Shown here: one piece after another, positions 23,889 through 53,744 of the stretch
Layout of the letters: every line of letters begins with the position of its first letter
Numbering within the stretch: position 1 is the stretch's first letter
From: Flabesymbios commensalis
Lineage: Eukaryota; Annelida; Polychaeta; Terebellida; Flabelligeridae
DNA: 64,000 nt
Direction: 5' to 3'
NCBI GenBank assembly: GCA_964017125.1
Contig: OZ024908.1
Location: forward strand, 80,044,919 to 80,108,918
Position numbers and translations under genes: made by a program
Notes under the pieces: generated by a model
Databases searched by the model: none
The model's input: the letters and a program-made list of their open reading frames with translations, nothing else
What the model was told of the DNA's origin: nothing

Positions 23889-24733
23889 AGATCCTTTTGA
23901 AAGCAGCTAAAATTCTTAGAAAAGGCATTGCAAATGCAACACCGTGGAAATTTGAAGGAACATTTGATAATTATGTACCACCTACATTGTTACATCTCTT
24001 CTGCAAACATGCCATCCAAGGTTCACATCAAGTTAAATCTCACAGCAGAGTCGAAAGTATCAACCAAAGTGTATCTGTAATAGTAGAACATTTTGTATGT
24101 GCACACAAGTCTGATAGGCAGGTTACCTATGAAACAAAGCGCGAAGATCTCACTTTTAAACGCCGCATAAAAACTCCCCTTAACGTTGGCTTAGCTCTAG
24201 ATGTGCGCAAAAATACCAGGTCCAAGTCGCTTGTAGAAAAGTTAGGCCAATTAGACTTCACTGTCCCATACAAAATGGTCATGGAGATAGAGACTGCTAT
24301 CGCAAATTCTGTTCTTGAGAAGATGAAATCAATGGAAGAGGTTTATCGATCACCTTGGTTGGTGATCAACCAATTTGTTTGGTTCGCACTCGACAACATA
24401 GACTTTCTTGAATCAACGCCTTGTGGCATGAATACACTCCATGGCACTGCCACTGCCGTATACCAGACTGCATGTGACGGATGTAAAACAACACCACTTT
24501 ACATAGATCGGTCATCAAGTTCTAAAACACTAGAGACTACAGTTCCATGTGAAATTTTATCATGTGACAAACCAATACCAACAAAGAAAAAGTGTGCTTG
24601 CACATTGAATTCCTGCAAGTCAAGCGCAGAGCCAAATACAGAGAAAAACATGGCATGGGTCATTGGGTCTTTGGATTTCAACAAAAGCCAAGGAGATGTA
24701 AAACAAAGTTCATCTTCTCCAATCTATCTTTAA
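23889..24733 (+). pseudogene. Element ORF, middle region
   Basis: Continues the same protein one frame over. The match to the family resumes at DVKILLKAAKILRKGIA, directly after the stop of the previous piece. Recognisable blocks are PWKFEGTFDNYVPPTLLHLF (residues 16-35 of this ORF) and WFALDNIDFLESTPCGMNTL then HG (162-183). The latter matches a family block of the form V-A-D-N-x-D-H-N-x-x-T-L-D-G-x-x-T-F-H-G. The Cys-rich end (CACTLNSCKSS) is poorly conserved. No enzymatic function can be assigned. Confidence 0.5.
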
Positions 24734-25039
24734 TATAAACTTTATACAAAGCTTACATTTATAGACAACATGACCTAATGTGTTAAATGTATTATGTCAT
24801 CAATCCCAAATCAGTTTGATTGATCACTGGCAAGGTTTACATGGCAAGTCCATATGAATGTGAATGCAGCAAAATAGATCTACTTATTGAAAGTGGTCTG
24901 ACAGATTAAACTGATGTTTATGTAGAAGATGGTTTCAGATTTTTTGGTCTCAATAATAATATTAGAAAAAAATAGAGAAAGTCACCTAATGTAACTTAAA
25001 CTTTAACTCTCTGTTGTCTCCACCTGGCTCCAAAACAAA

Positions 25040-25622
25040 TATTGCCTTAGTATTAACTTTAATACGCCACCAACAGATTATAACACTTTGTTCACCGGTC
25101 TGATGAGAGCACGAGCTATCGCTACTCATGCCATGGGATCAGAAGCTATTACTGTCGTGACTCTTGATCTTCAGCTATACGACATGGCCATGAAGTTGTG
25201 GATGGAGCGCGAGGACATCAAAAAAAAATTCTGTTTCGCCCTGGTGAGCTGGACATTATTTCTGGGCACTCGCTGCCTTGAGTATATATGTGGGAGGAAG
25301 TGGTATTGACCAAGCATGTGTCGAGGCTGGACTTTACTCATCTACAACAGTAACACAAAGTTCAAATGGGAAACACATGTATCGATCAATGGAAGCACAT
25401 ACTGTCACCCTGCTCGCTTTGTACAGTTTGTATTTTAAAAAATTCTTAGAACTTCAGCCTGATGAAGAAACGTTCTTGAAGGAAACATCCACTATTTTGG
25501 GAGAAGCTTATCACCAAGACATCAATAAAGACGCAGAACACAGACATAACCTCAGTGACGCTGTTACTAAAGCAATTGACATTTTTGAATCCAGAGACAT
25601 TTTCCAAAAGATTAAACAATAA
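25040..25622 (+). pseudogene. Element ORF, LDQPLY-like region
   Basis: Carries NTPPTDYNTLFTGLMRAR, SEAITVVTLDLQLYDMAMKL and, after a frame change at an A tract near 25223-25230, FRPGELDIISGHSLP. It continues as SGIDQACVEAGLYSSTTVTQ and then SMEAHTVTLLALYSLYFKKF. The order and spacing match the recurrent family. The 24734-25040 stretch before it looks noncoding or decayed. Confidence 0.45.
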
Positions 25623-25849
25623 GCACCACAAACAAATTTCAACGTTACATTGTACATTTCCACAATGTAACAGACAGAACACCAACATCCTGAGAATTGG
25701 GCAGAGTTTATGAAAGGGAATTTATGTGTCACCTAATGTACAACATGAATTTGAGAAAAAGTACTGCACTGGAAATATGTCAAAGAGAAGAGAACATCAT
25801 GAACTCAGAGGAGGGAAGCTGTCCCGAATAACACTATATAAATGCAGTT

Positions 25850-27297
25850 AAACCAGAGCTTGATCTCAAAAAGTGCATTCGAACTTATGAGTTTGGTGTG
25901 GTGCCTCGATCTCTATTTGCTGCAGATGGATCTCTACACAATGTGAACAAGCTGACAGGAACAGGACAATAGAAACTGATCCATCTGATAACCAAGCAAT
26001 GGAAATCCCCTTGCAGTTGGCAAACACAGTAGTGGAACAAACTCATATGGACACTATGGATGAGTCATTATCACAACGAGTCATCATCATTGATGGGATG
26101 GTTGTGGTGAATTAAATTAGAAAAACAGAAAATGTATTCATCCAGAGGATCTTTAACATGTCAAGGCAGTATGATGAGGTCAGATTGGTGTTCGATCGGT
26201 ACATATCAACATCACTAAAAGAACAGTTGAGGACAAAAAGGACGAAGAGGATCTCTACATATTACCTTGTAAAAAACAACACTTTGATCCAGAATATTTC
26301 AATAAAAGACATTTTCTCCGATATCCGCACCAAAGAGTATTTGGCTGACGAAATTGTTAGCCACAGCAAGAACTCAAACAATGGCTTAAAAAGACTAATG
26401 GCAACATCAAGAACACACACAAAGGGAAATGTTGATATTCCGGATTCACTCCTCTCTCATAGTCAAGAAGAACCAGACACTGTATTTATACTACATGCTC
26501 TAAATGTTCCTAATGATATAGAGCTCGTTGTCAGATCGCCAGATACAGACGTCTTGTTGTTGCTAGTCCACATGTATCCAAGCTTGCCAATATCTACAAC
26601 CTTCTGCACAGGAAAGGACCGGACAAAGAAAAACATATCGGTACAGGGCATATATACAAATTTAGGGTCTAAGCATGCTTCTGCACTGTTGGGATTTCAT
26701 GCTCTAGCAGTTTCTGATATGTCTGGTAGATTTTCAGGCAGAACCAAAGAATCGTGTTTCAAAGCATTCATGTCTTGTGATGATAAGATCCTGGGCGCTC
26801 TAGCGATGCTCGGAAATGACAATGATCTTCCCTCTGATGCATGCTCTCAGTTGGAAAGCTTTGTGTGTATTTTATATCGATCAAAAATATACACAAAAGT
26901 AAATGAGCTACGTTGGTTCCTCTACTCAAACCGTGCAGCTGAAGGAGAAAACCTTCCACCAACTCCCGGTGCACTTTACTTACCTATTCGTCGGGCACAC
27001 TGTATATCCATGATTTATAGAAAAGCTAGTGAAAATCACCCGTGTCTCCCAGAACCAGCTGTATTTGGCTGGACGTTCGACAAGGATTCAAATCATTTCT
27101 CCCCTGTTCGCTGTGTGAACCCACCCGCTCCTGAAGCTGTCTTGCACCTTATAAAATGTGGCTGTAAAAGTGGATGCGAAAGGAAGTGTAGCTGTCGCAA
27201 GAACAATATACCATGTACCGAGCTTTGCGGATGTTGGGTTTTCAATTGCAACAACAAACCTATCCAACCAGGGATGAATGAGGACTGTGATGATTGA
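25850..27297 (+). pseudogene. Element ORF, FEN1/PIN-like nuclease and Cys-rich tail
   Basis: The open part is 26158-27297, of 379 codons. Upstream, in broken frame, lie YEFGVVPRSLFAADGSL and VIIIDGM (about 26080-26100). The ORF then gives YDEVRLVFDRY (5-15), EPDTVFILHA (105-114), VVRSPDTDVLLLLV (124-137), LLGFHALAVSDMSGRFSGRT (177-196), an LRWFLYS block (251-257) and CGCKSGCERKCSCRKNN then CTELCGC (334-359). The series IDGM, VFDR, E-x-D, SPDTD and G-x-HA-x4-D-x2-G followed by a basic residue mirrors the acidic motifs of FEN1/XPG and related PIN-fold nucleases. That homology is an inference from motif order. The usual GCD of the family is VSD here. The Cys-rich tail resembles a CXC-type zinc module. 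Confidence 0.55.
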
Positions 27298-27765
27298 GAT
27301 GCTATTATCCAATAATTTATAGGACTATTAATTCACTCGATGCCCATTTTAAAAAAAAACTATTATTTGGCACACACCCATTTAATCAGTATATATTGTC
27401 TGCATCGTGTTTATAGACAATATTGAACAGTATTAAGGTTGTTCGTTTATATGATCTGTATAATGTTTAATGACTTGCCAATCATGTATTCTTTGTGATC
27501 AATACATGTCTTTAAAAAATATTTGGTTTGTTTTTATAATATTATTTCCACTTTGAAATATTTGCAAAAATATACTAATATTAGCCAAAAATGTAGGCCT
27601 TGGGTTTTTTGCACACATTTTGGACGCCATTTTGAATTTTGCCCGGTAGATTTTGCATAGAAACAAAATTTGATGATTTTATTAGTTTGCTTGTCTCAAT
27701 AAACATACATCCAGATACTGCATTTCTATGTGTAGGACATATACTGGCATACACTCTAAACAATA

Positions 27766-27866
27766 AAGGTTATTCAAAAAGAACCTTCCAGTACTATTAT
27801 CATGCAACTCCAGGACTCCAGGGGGTTGCATGATAATAGTACTGAAAGGTTTCTTCTAAAGAACCT
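27766..27866. mobile_element. 101-base foldback inside the TIR element
   Basis: Arms AGTACTATTATCATGCAAC and GTTGCATGATAATAGTACT around CTCCAGGACTCCAGGG, with outer arms AAAGGTTATTCAAAAAGAAC and GTTTCTTCTAAAGAACC. It lies between the last ORF and the right TIR and is probably a nested MITE. Confidence 0.75.
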
Positions 27867-28067
27867 ATATTACTATAAATGCCTAATATCACATATCTGA
27901 AGTGTAACGGCCATTTTGGCCGCCATCTTGGATTTCTCAACTTAACATGTATAGAAAAAATGCCACCCTAATGTTTTTCAAAGCTTATGGTATCTTCTGT
28001 CAAAATCAAGTGAGTTTTTGCTTTTACCAAACAAAATACACGAAATTACAAATAAACCTACACTATT

Positions 28068-28735
28068 AAGAGATAATTATACGAACTGAGTATAGATGTG
28101 AAAATACGCCTGAAGGGATAAGGAAATTAATTATCGTCAACAAAAGCTCCTTCCATGTCAATAATTTGAAAACCAAAGTAATCAGATATAGCTTAAAAGC
28201 TTCATATTTCATTTAAAATTATGTCAAATAGGAATAAAATACCAGAATAACTAATCGAATGTGCAAAAAACGGTTGAAGGGGCAAGCTAATATTATGCTT
28301 TGCATTAGATGTGACAGAATTCCAAAGTTATGTCTAAAAAAATATCTGCAACCGCCATCTTGGTTTTCTTAATGTTGGTGATATTCAAGCTTGAAAACAA
28401 GTATTTTAATCGTATTTTGCTATGTCAGAATTAGTGGAAAGTTATACTTTATTAGTCTGGATAGGTCCACTGCCCTTATAGTCGCCGTCGATTCACTAGC
28501 CAGAGATACGACATCTTGCATTTTTGCAACAAAAACCCTATTCCATTCTAATCATTATGTGACAGGATGTCCAAAAACAGTAGTCGCAGCCATTTTGGTC
28601 GGATATACGACATGTTGTATTCATTCGAATGCAGCCGGCGGCCTTTTTGAAAAAAGGGGCACTCGCCCTATTAAAGTTATTTCTCAGCTTGACACCACCC
28701 TAGATCTTTTTCTACCTTCAAATCAAATGTCATAA
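28068..28735. other. No gene recognised
   Basis: Contains one diverged GAAGGGGCAAGCTAATATTA unit near 28285. A 114-codon plus-strand ORF (28391-28735) has no known motif and its composition does not look protein-like. Confidence 0.45.
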
Positions 28736-29436
28736 AATGCTCATACTCATAAAATGTCTACTGTTTTTTTTTAAATTTTTGTATATTACGTAATCTGATA
28801 ATGAAACAAGGGCAATTGCAAATATAACTAATCACTTTCATAATACTTAATCTTTTCTTACATTACCACATATTTTGATTTATTTTTACTTTTTGCTGAA
28901 TATATATATACACTATCGTGATTTCACATAATATCACATAATATCAAAATTAAATGTAACATTTGCATACATACAATTCCTCTGGTAATTGTTATTTCTA
29001 ATTTTACATAATTTCACGCACGTGAACTACATGTCAGAGCATTCGTATTTATATCTAATTAATTCTGTTTTCAGCATGCAAACGCTTTTATTAAGGATTT
29101 TAAATTTCCCTGCCCGTGAGCCGTATTTTCTAATCTATACCCACTTCAGTGCGCCTCTAATTTTAAAATTGTATTTCCTATTTAACGTAATTTTACATGA
29201 ACTAAGGGCCATTGCAATGATATCTAATGACTTCAGTTTTTACTGTTTTTATCATGAAAATAACTTTTATGGTGATTTTCAAAATTATGTGACCCTTCAG
29301 CCGTATATTTCGTCATGTTTTTTATACCCATTTTATAATAATTGAAAATTATACGTCTTTTTTTATTTCGGTCATTAGCCTTTTAGTTAAATGTGTAATA
29401 ATCACACGCGTTTCATGTGTTTTTTAAATTAAATAA

Positions 29437-29721
29437 GTATGGAGAGGGACATGGCGCAATGGCTAGAGCGCGGAGCTTTGTCAATTTCGCTGCCTGCTGT
29501 GCAGTTTCGAATCCCGCTTGGTGCAGGATTTTCAGAGAAACATCGCGTTTCTTTCTTCTCAATATTGGTACACTGTTTCGATGTTCTGTCCTTGGCCAAG
29601 GCACTTTATCTTCAAATGCATCACTTGACTCGTATCGGGTGAAAATGAATATCTGGTAGGACAGAGGTGACAATGTGTACGATAAGTTCAATGCGCAAAA
29701 TGGCTGCATGAACAACGCTTT
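29437..29721 (+). mobile_element. tRNA-derived SINE
   Basis: The head carries box A TGGCGCAATGGCTAGAGCGC and box B AGTTTCGAATCCC at tRNA-like spacing. The body contains TTGGCCAAGGCACTTTATCT and CGTATCGGGTGAAAATGAAT. A truncated relative is at 38326-38455. It differs from the two-headed SINE at 7.3 kb in both head and body. Confidence 0.8.
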
Positions 29722-29814
29722 ATAAATGATTTTTCAATTCCACTGTTATTTTATTTATTATTTTACCTGAAATAGGGGTCATTGCATTTATATATAACTA
29801 CTTCCATTTTTCTG

Positions 29815-30088
29815 TTTTTAGCATGAAAAAAGCTGCTACTTACAATGTTAATTTCTCTTGCCCCTTCAGTCGTATTTTGTCATGAAATCTATACCCATTC
29901 CATAATAATTGAAAACTCTATTGATATTGTACATCAGTTTAGAATTAAATTCTTTTAGCATGAAAAAAGCTGCTACTTACAATGTTAATTTCTCTTGCCC
30001 CTTCAGTCGTATTTTGTCATGAAATCTATACCCATTCCATAATAATTGAAAACTCTATTGATATTGTACATCAGTTTAGAATTAAATT
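29815..30088. repeat. Identical 137-base tandem duplication
   Basis: Two head-to-tail copies starting at GCATGAAAAAAGCTGC (29821 and 29958) show no difference by eye over about 130 bases, unlike all other units of the surrounding array. Confidence 0.92.
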
Positions 30089-30600
30089 GAAGAATTACAT
30101 AATTTTTGCTGCCTTTTTTAAAAATTTTATTGACGCCTAATAATAAACGTGTCCCTTCAGTCGTTTGTTTCTATTTTTACATGAAGTAAGCGTCTGTGAT
30201 TATTATTTTTGTAGCAGTTATAGACAATTTGAAATTCCCTTTTACCTCTTCAGCCGTATTTTGTCATGTAATCAATGCCCGTTTATAATTTTTCTCATAT
30301 TTTTCACAAATTTACATGGAATATATCATATCTAATTACTTTTGTTTTTAGCATGACAATCTCTTACTAACGATTTTAATTTGTTGTTGCTCCTTCAACC
30401 ATATTTTATCGTGCAATCTGTCCCCATTTCATATTAATTGAAAATTATACATTTTATTGTTTTCTACATGGGATATGTATCTTAAAATGAAATGTAATAA
30501 TTACATACGTTTAGGTATTTTTTAATTACTGTAAAAATTAACTTGCCTCTTCTGTCGTTTTGTATGCGTTTAGTCAGTTCCTCTGGTAATTAATTGTCCT

Positions 30601-31189
30601 GAAATTTTGCATGAAATAAGTTTCTTTAAAATTGTATGGCGGGGGTGCAAGGGGCTTCCCCCTTTTTTTGTTAAATTATTTTAAAAGTCTCCTAATTTGG
30701 CTAAATATGCCAAATAAATCTTGGGATAAGCACCCTAACCCCCGACCCTTCAGATTCTAAATCCGGCCATGGTTAGTTTATGCATAAATTGAACCCTATG
30801 GTCTCTGAAGATTTAAAGGTCAAATACATCCACCATATGAAGGCTTATGTCATATATGTAAATCGCGTGGCCATGCCAGTGCCAGGTATAATTTTCAATA
30901 TATCCACATATTTACAATACTTGCTTTTTAACTGAGCCCTTCCAAAATTTCAGTATGTACATTATAAATAAGCATGTAGAATTGATAAAATAATTATGTA
31001 TGTTAGTAAATATAACGAATTACATCCGTTTTCAAGTATACGCTTTCAATAAAAAAATCGATTTTTAATGGTCTTTATACATGAATCTGTTTAATAGTAA
31101 CTGAAAAATTGTATTTTTGTGTAATGAGACCGCAAAATGATCAATTATCGTCGTAACGGCTGACTTAGATATCAACGAGGGACTGTTAC
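30601..31189. other. No gene recognised
   Basis: AT-rich, with a short GGGGGTGCAAGGGGC / CCCCC stretch near 30650. No supported feature. Confidence 0.45.
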
Positions 31190-31296
31190 ATGCATAGGAT
31201 CGGTCATTAACATTGTAGGGGCGTTACGGCGGAAGGTCCGCGACAGACATCAGATTCTGACGTATAAAAACGGTCCCCGCGCCAAAAGGATTGATA
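31190..31296. mobile_element. T1 fragment
   Basis: Only the distal hairpin half survives (GACATCAGATTCTGACG, GGTCCCCGCGCC). Confidence 0.6.
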
Positions 31297-31489
31297 GCAG
31301 CTCTCTTAAAAAATAGCATTGGAATTGTGTGTATGGAGAAAAATGTTATAAGTAATAACAAAGTCAAGCATTTTCTGTTCAATGTTTTGTGTTTGATGTG
31401 ATGCTTACGATCTGTTATTAAACTGGAAGGTGTATGATGAATGATGGATTAGATGGTAAAAAAACGCTAAATATTTCCGTAGTAGCCAA

Positions 31490-31699
31490 GGAGACCGAAA
31501 GGGTTTTATCCATTTGAAATCATCATAAAATTTTAGTCATCTCTGTCTGATTCATATGAATACCTATGTTATAAGTCTACGGCCATGCTAAACATTGTAA
31601 AATTTTCAGCGTTGGGGACCATCTTTATACGTCAGAATCCGCCGTCTACAGACGTCTGATTCTGACGTATAAAGACGGTCCCCGCACTGAAAGGGTTAA
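31490..31699. mobile_element. T1 TTAA-type MITE copy
   Basis: Closes CCCGCACTGAAAGGGTTAA at 31699. The hairpin has one CCGACG-to-CCGCCG change, and the left terminus is worn. Confidence 0.8.
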
Positions 31700-32097
31700 T
31701 GACAACACGATAAGATCAGCGGCTTCAGAGTAAAATCGTATATTTGACAAGCAGTGCAAGAGGAAATATACAAACAGATACAATGTAGCAAAACCATATG
31801 TTTTGGTGACGTATATTACATTTATTTTGACACTGAAAATATACCCTCGCATCATAGCACTCAGAAATGACCACTTTTACTTGATGTGTGAAAATACGTT
31901 ATCAGTCAATTTGGAACCACACGAGAAGCGGTTATTTTATAAATATGTGTGTAGAAAAGACACGATACGTTAATCATATGCTATTTTTCTGTCTGAAAGC
32001 GTCGAAGTTGGTGCGCCAATAGCAAAACGACATAGGATGAGCTTATCGATATGTGCAGTTTACAAAAACAGAAACAAAACCTCTAAACAACAGGTCT

Positions 32098-32245
32098 TAA
32101 CCTTTGAAGCGCTGAATTTATTTTAATAAAACCACGGAGATCAAAGGGTTTATTTCAATTTGATATCATCATAAATGTCTTTCCGATTCATTTGAATACC
32201 TGTGTTATGGGTCGACGACCTTTAGTAGATTTAATAGTCGAGCCC
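32098..32245. mobile_element. T1 half element
   Basis: Opens TTAACCTTTGAAGCGCTGAA and stops after GTTATGGGTCGACGACC, before the hairpin. Confidence 0.65.
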
Positions 32246-33003
32246 TTCTTGTTTGATAATGTTTTTTTTTATGCTTTATTTCTTTTTATTTTAAAATTTC
32301 AGTTAGATTTTAAAATTTCAGTTAGGTAATCATTACAATTAAATTGATATGACCTCATAAATAATAGTAGCAATGTCGTCTAGAGGTACCTTTTTGCATC
32401 ATTGGTCACATGACTGGTCACATATAAACGAAAAGAAAGAATGGTAGCATTAAGTAATAAATAAAGGCACATAACTGTATTTTACAAAAGTCCTCTAAAA
32501 AGTCTTCACGTCGTATTTTCGGGGGCTAAAGTGTCATATCATGCACTCCTTAGAGTGGCAGATCTGACTCTTCAGCCCTGAGGGGTGTAATTACCACCTA
32601 GATGTACATGTAGTTACATGTTGTCTGTTATGTGCATAACATAATATTTACAATGGCCATATACAGTACATAAATATCGACGGTTTGACCACTGGCCTGT
32701 TTTTTCGGACACCCTGGTAAACAAGCAGGTACATTAGTCTCTGATGCATTAAAAAAGTGTAAACAATACTGATTAATTTGAAATTTGGATTACGAGGGCT
32801 GTAAGGTTTATTCACCTTCAGATACTAATCTCAAAACAGTTGTCATGTAAATATCTCAACATGAAATTGACATGTATATGTTGATCAACATTTTATACTA
32901 CAATGACTATGTACATTATTATGATCTACTTCACAGCTGGGAAAAGCTATATAAAACATGAGATAAATATTCTATACATTCTGCTGAAGTTATACACGAC
33001 AGG
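32246..33003. other. No gene recognised
   Basis: AT-rich spacer between repeats. A TTTTAAAATTTCAGTTAG direct repeat occurs near 32290-32325. No exon is supported. Confidence 0.45.
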
Positions 33004-33060
33004 CGAGCCAATGCTGGCTTGATGTTGGTCTGGCGTCGTAGACGGTGGATCAACATTAAG
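33004..33060. mobile_element. P3 fragment
   Basis: Retains CGAGCCAATGCTGGCTTGAT and GGCGTCGTAGACGGTGGA. The right arm is lost. Confidence 0.5.
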
Positions 33061-33656
33061 AAAATTATTTTTTCATGAAGTAAAGTGTTCAGCAGATCAC
33101 GAATTCAAGATCTTTTCAAAACCATTTCTATGAACATTTCTAAGAATCAGAAAAATATAAATAAACGCATAGCGCACTTATCCCAATTGACGTCTACAGA
33201 TGGCTTTGAAGTGCCCTGAATCACACGACCAGGGACGGTTGGTTGTTGTGGGTATACTGTCTTGTTTGAATTTTTACATATGTTTTTTTAAATGTCAAAA
33301 TCATGATCGGTACGCTGCCTTGCTTCATATTAATTTTCAAAAATTGACATGTCAGCCCATACAGGTGCTCTCAGCATCTTATTTACATTATTGCTTAACA
33401 TTATTTAAATAATAACAAAAAGAAATACAGCAAAACGTCGATGGAACGTCTCGCAAACTTGACCCTCACCTCAGCTGTCATGTAATGTTTGCAGAGGCGA
33501 CGATAGCTGACGATAGCTGACACTAAAAATACGTAACAGTTTCGTGTAATAATAATAATAGGGTCCATTTGCAAACTTAATATAATAAGATTGTCCAATG
33601 TTGTGCGTCACATTCAATGAATGAATACAGTTTTGAGTCGTCGACCCACGCGCAGC

Positions 33657-33733
33657 ATGAGTGTCGAGTGTGCCCCTCATTGAAGTGGCACACGTGTGCC
33701 ACTTCAATGAGGGGCGCGCTCGACACTCACTCA
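33657..33733. promoter_or_regulatory. Palindrome in the presumed CaMKIV 3' UTR
   Basis: Near-perfect 70-base palindrome. The arms run GAGTGTCGAG, TGTGCCCCTCATTGAAGTGG and CACAC, meeting at the ACGT centre and returning through GTGTGCCACTTCAATGAGG. It starts about 30 bases past the kinase stop codon, so the mRNA would form a strong hairpin. A regulatory role is inference; it could also be a small foldback insertion. Confidence 0.6.
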
Positions 33734-33763
33734 CTGGACACGAGAAGACACGTAGTCTTCTGA

Positions 33764-52750
<18,987 letters not shown>

Positions 52751-52789
52751 CTGAAACACAAGTAAACAAATAACAGCACCAACCCTTTA

Positions 52790-52885
52790 ACCCTTAAAGC
52801 GCTACAGCATAAAATTTAATTTTTCACCCACTTGAAGTTGTGTCTCGCTGCCGCGACCCACAACTTCAAGTGGGTAAAAATGACT
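52790..52885. mobile_element. T2 half element
   Basis: Opens TTAACCCTTAAAGCGCTACA and contains the complete CACCCACTTGAAGTTGTG hairpin. It lies 40 bases upstream of the kinase hinge exon acceptor. Confidence 0.75.
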
Positions 52886-53650
52886 TCCTGTAAGCCGGAA
52901 AATATTTTCGGCTTTACCCTTTGAAGCCTGAATTTACCATTGTCATCTCAATTCTCGACTTGTAGATGAAGATGATTTGAAGTGGTTTGAAAATTAAAGA
53001 AAATCACCATGTATTGGTAAACCAGTTTCATGGAAATTTTCGTTCTAAAACCCTTGGTTGTAGGAAAATTAAGTCTGTTTTAGGGATTTAAAATGATGCT
53101 TTAATGCATCATGAGGGCTCACAGGGTTAAACTTTGGTGGTTGGGAAACGAAAACAATTTACGGGGATTAATATTGGTGGATTCACCCTCCCTGGCATAA
53201 ACCCTGAATAGAAACACTCTTTATTGTGGGGATAAACTTCGGTTTTATTCATCAAACAGTCAATACAACCAATATTAAATGGGCGCCAATATTAGCGGTT
53301 TACAGTATATGTACACTTTGCTCAGAGAAGGAATTTATTCCCCAAAATGCCAGGCATCCGCTGTGTCATGTAACACTGGTAATGCTGACTTTGAGGTTTC
53401 TACTCAGCCAGGTATGATAGTCTGCACATTAACAACAGCTCAGGGGTAATTTCATCTATCCCAAGATCTGACCTGATGGCACAATCTCTTTTTTCGGACT
53501 AACATAATGTCATACCGCGGCCACATCAGTGATGTAAGATCTGCATTGGTGCAGTTGTTGAACGGAGGAACCAGGGTATATCGCTGGCTAGTACCGCCCA
53601 TTGAAGACTAACAGTGACTGAGTATCAGGCTATAACAAATTGCTGAAGGA
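52886..53650. other. No exon found upstream of the hinge exon
   Basis: Searched by eye on the minus strand for an HPN- or ALK-type kinase N-lobe exon. None was seen. Confidence 0.45.
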
Positions 53651-53651
53651 T

Positions 53652-53744
53652 ACCCAGCAAACACGACACATCTACCCAAATGTTTGACATAATGTTGGGC
53701 CAAGGTCGTAGACGGTGGGCCAAACAATGTGTCGTGGTTGATGG
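53652..53744. mobile_element. P3 copy
   Basis: Opens CCCAGCAAACACGACACATC and closes ATGTGTCGTGGTTGATGGG, with GGTCGTAGACGGTGGG inside. Confidence 0.75.

Larger units (their letters stand above)
22323..28067 (+). mobile_element. Transposon-like element with TIRs and FEN/PIN-like ORF
   Basis: The ends are inverted copies of about 155 bases (22323-22490 and 27912-28067). They share GGTAAAAGCAAAA, CTCACTTGATTTTGA, AAATCCAAGATGG and ATAGTGTAGG in opposite orientation. Between them, only plus-strand frames carry protein-like sequence, in an order I recognise from recurrent unannotated repeat proteins of invertebrates: an N-terminal Cys/His region, a W-x-F-x-G / DNxD middle region, a LDQPLY-like segment and a C-terminal acidic-motif plus Cys-rich region. 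The reading frame is broken several times and one middle stretch is poorly preserved, so this copy is inactive. No DDE transposase, integrase, polymerase or capsid motif was seen. Target duplication could not be set, because related repeats continue outside both TIRs. Confidence 0.65.
28850..30600. repeat. Degenerate tandem array, units of about 140-250 bases
   Basis: A block reading GCCCCTTCAGTCGTATTTTG then TCATG, followed by CCCATTCCATAATAATTGAA, recurs with strong divergence around 29105, 29285, 29870, 30005, 30140, 30250, 30390 and 30545. Orientation is opposite to the related units at 22.0-22.3 and 28.1-28.3 kb. A SINE has inserted near 29.44 kb. Confidence 0.65.

Noticed and set aside
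28391-28735. Plus-strand ORF of 114 codons
   Set aside because: No motif, no codon bias, and it lies between repeat arrays.
29441-29520. tRNA gene on the plus strand
   Set aside because: It is the head of a SINE with a conserved non-tRNA body.
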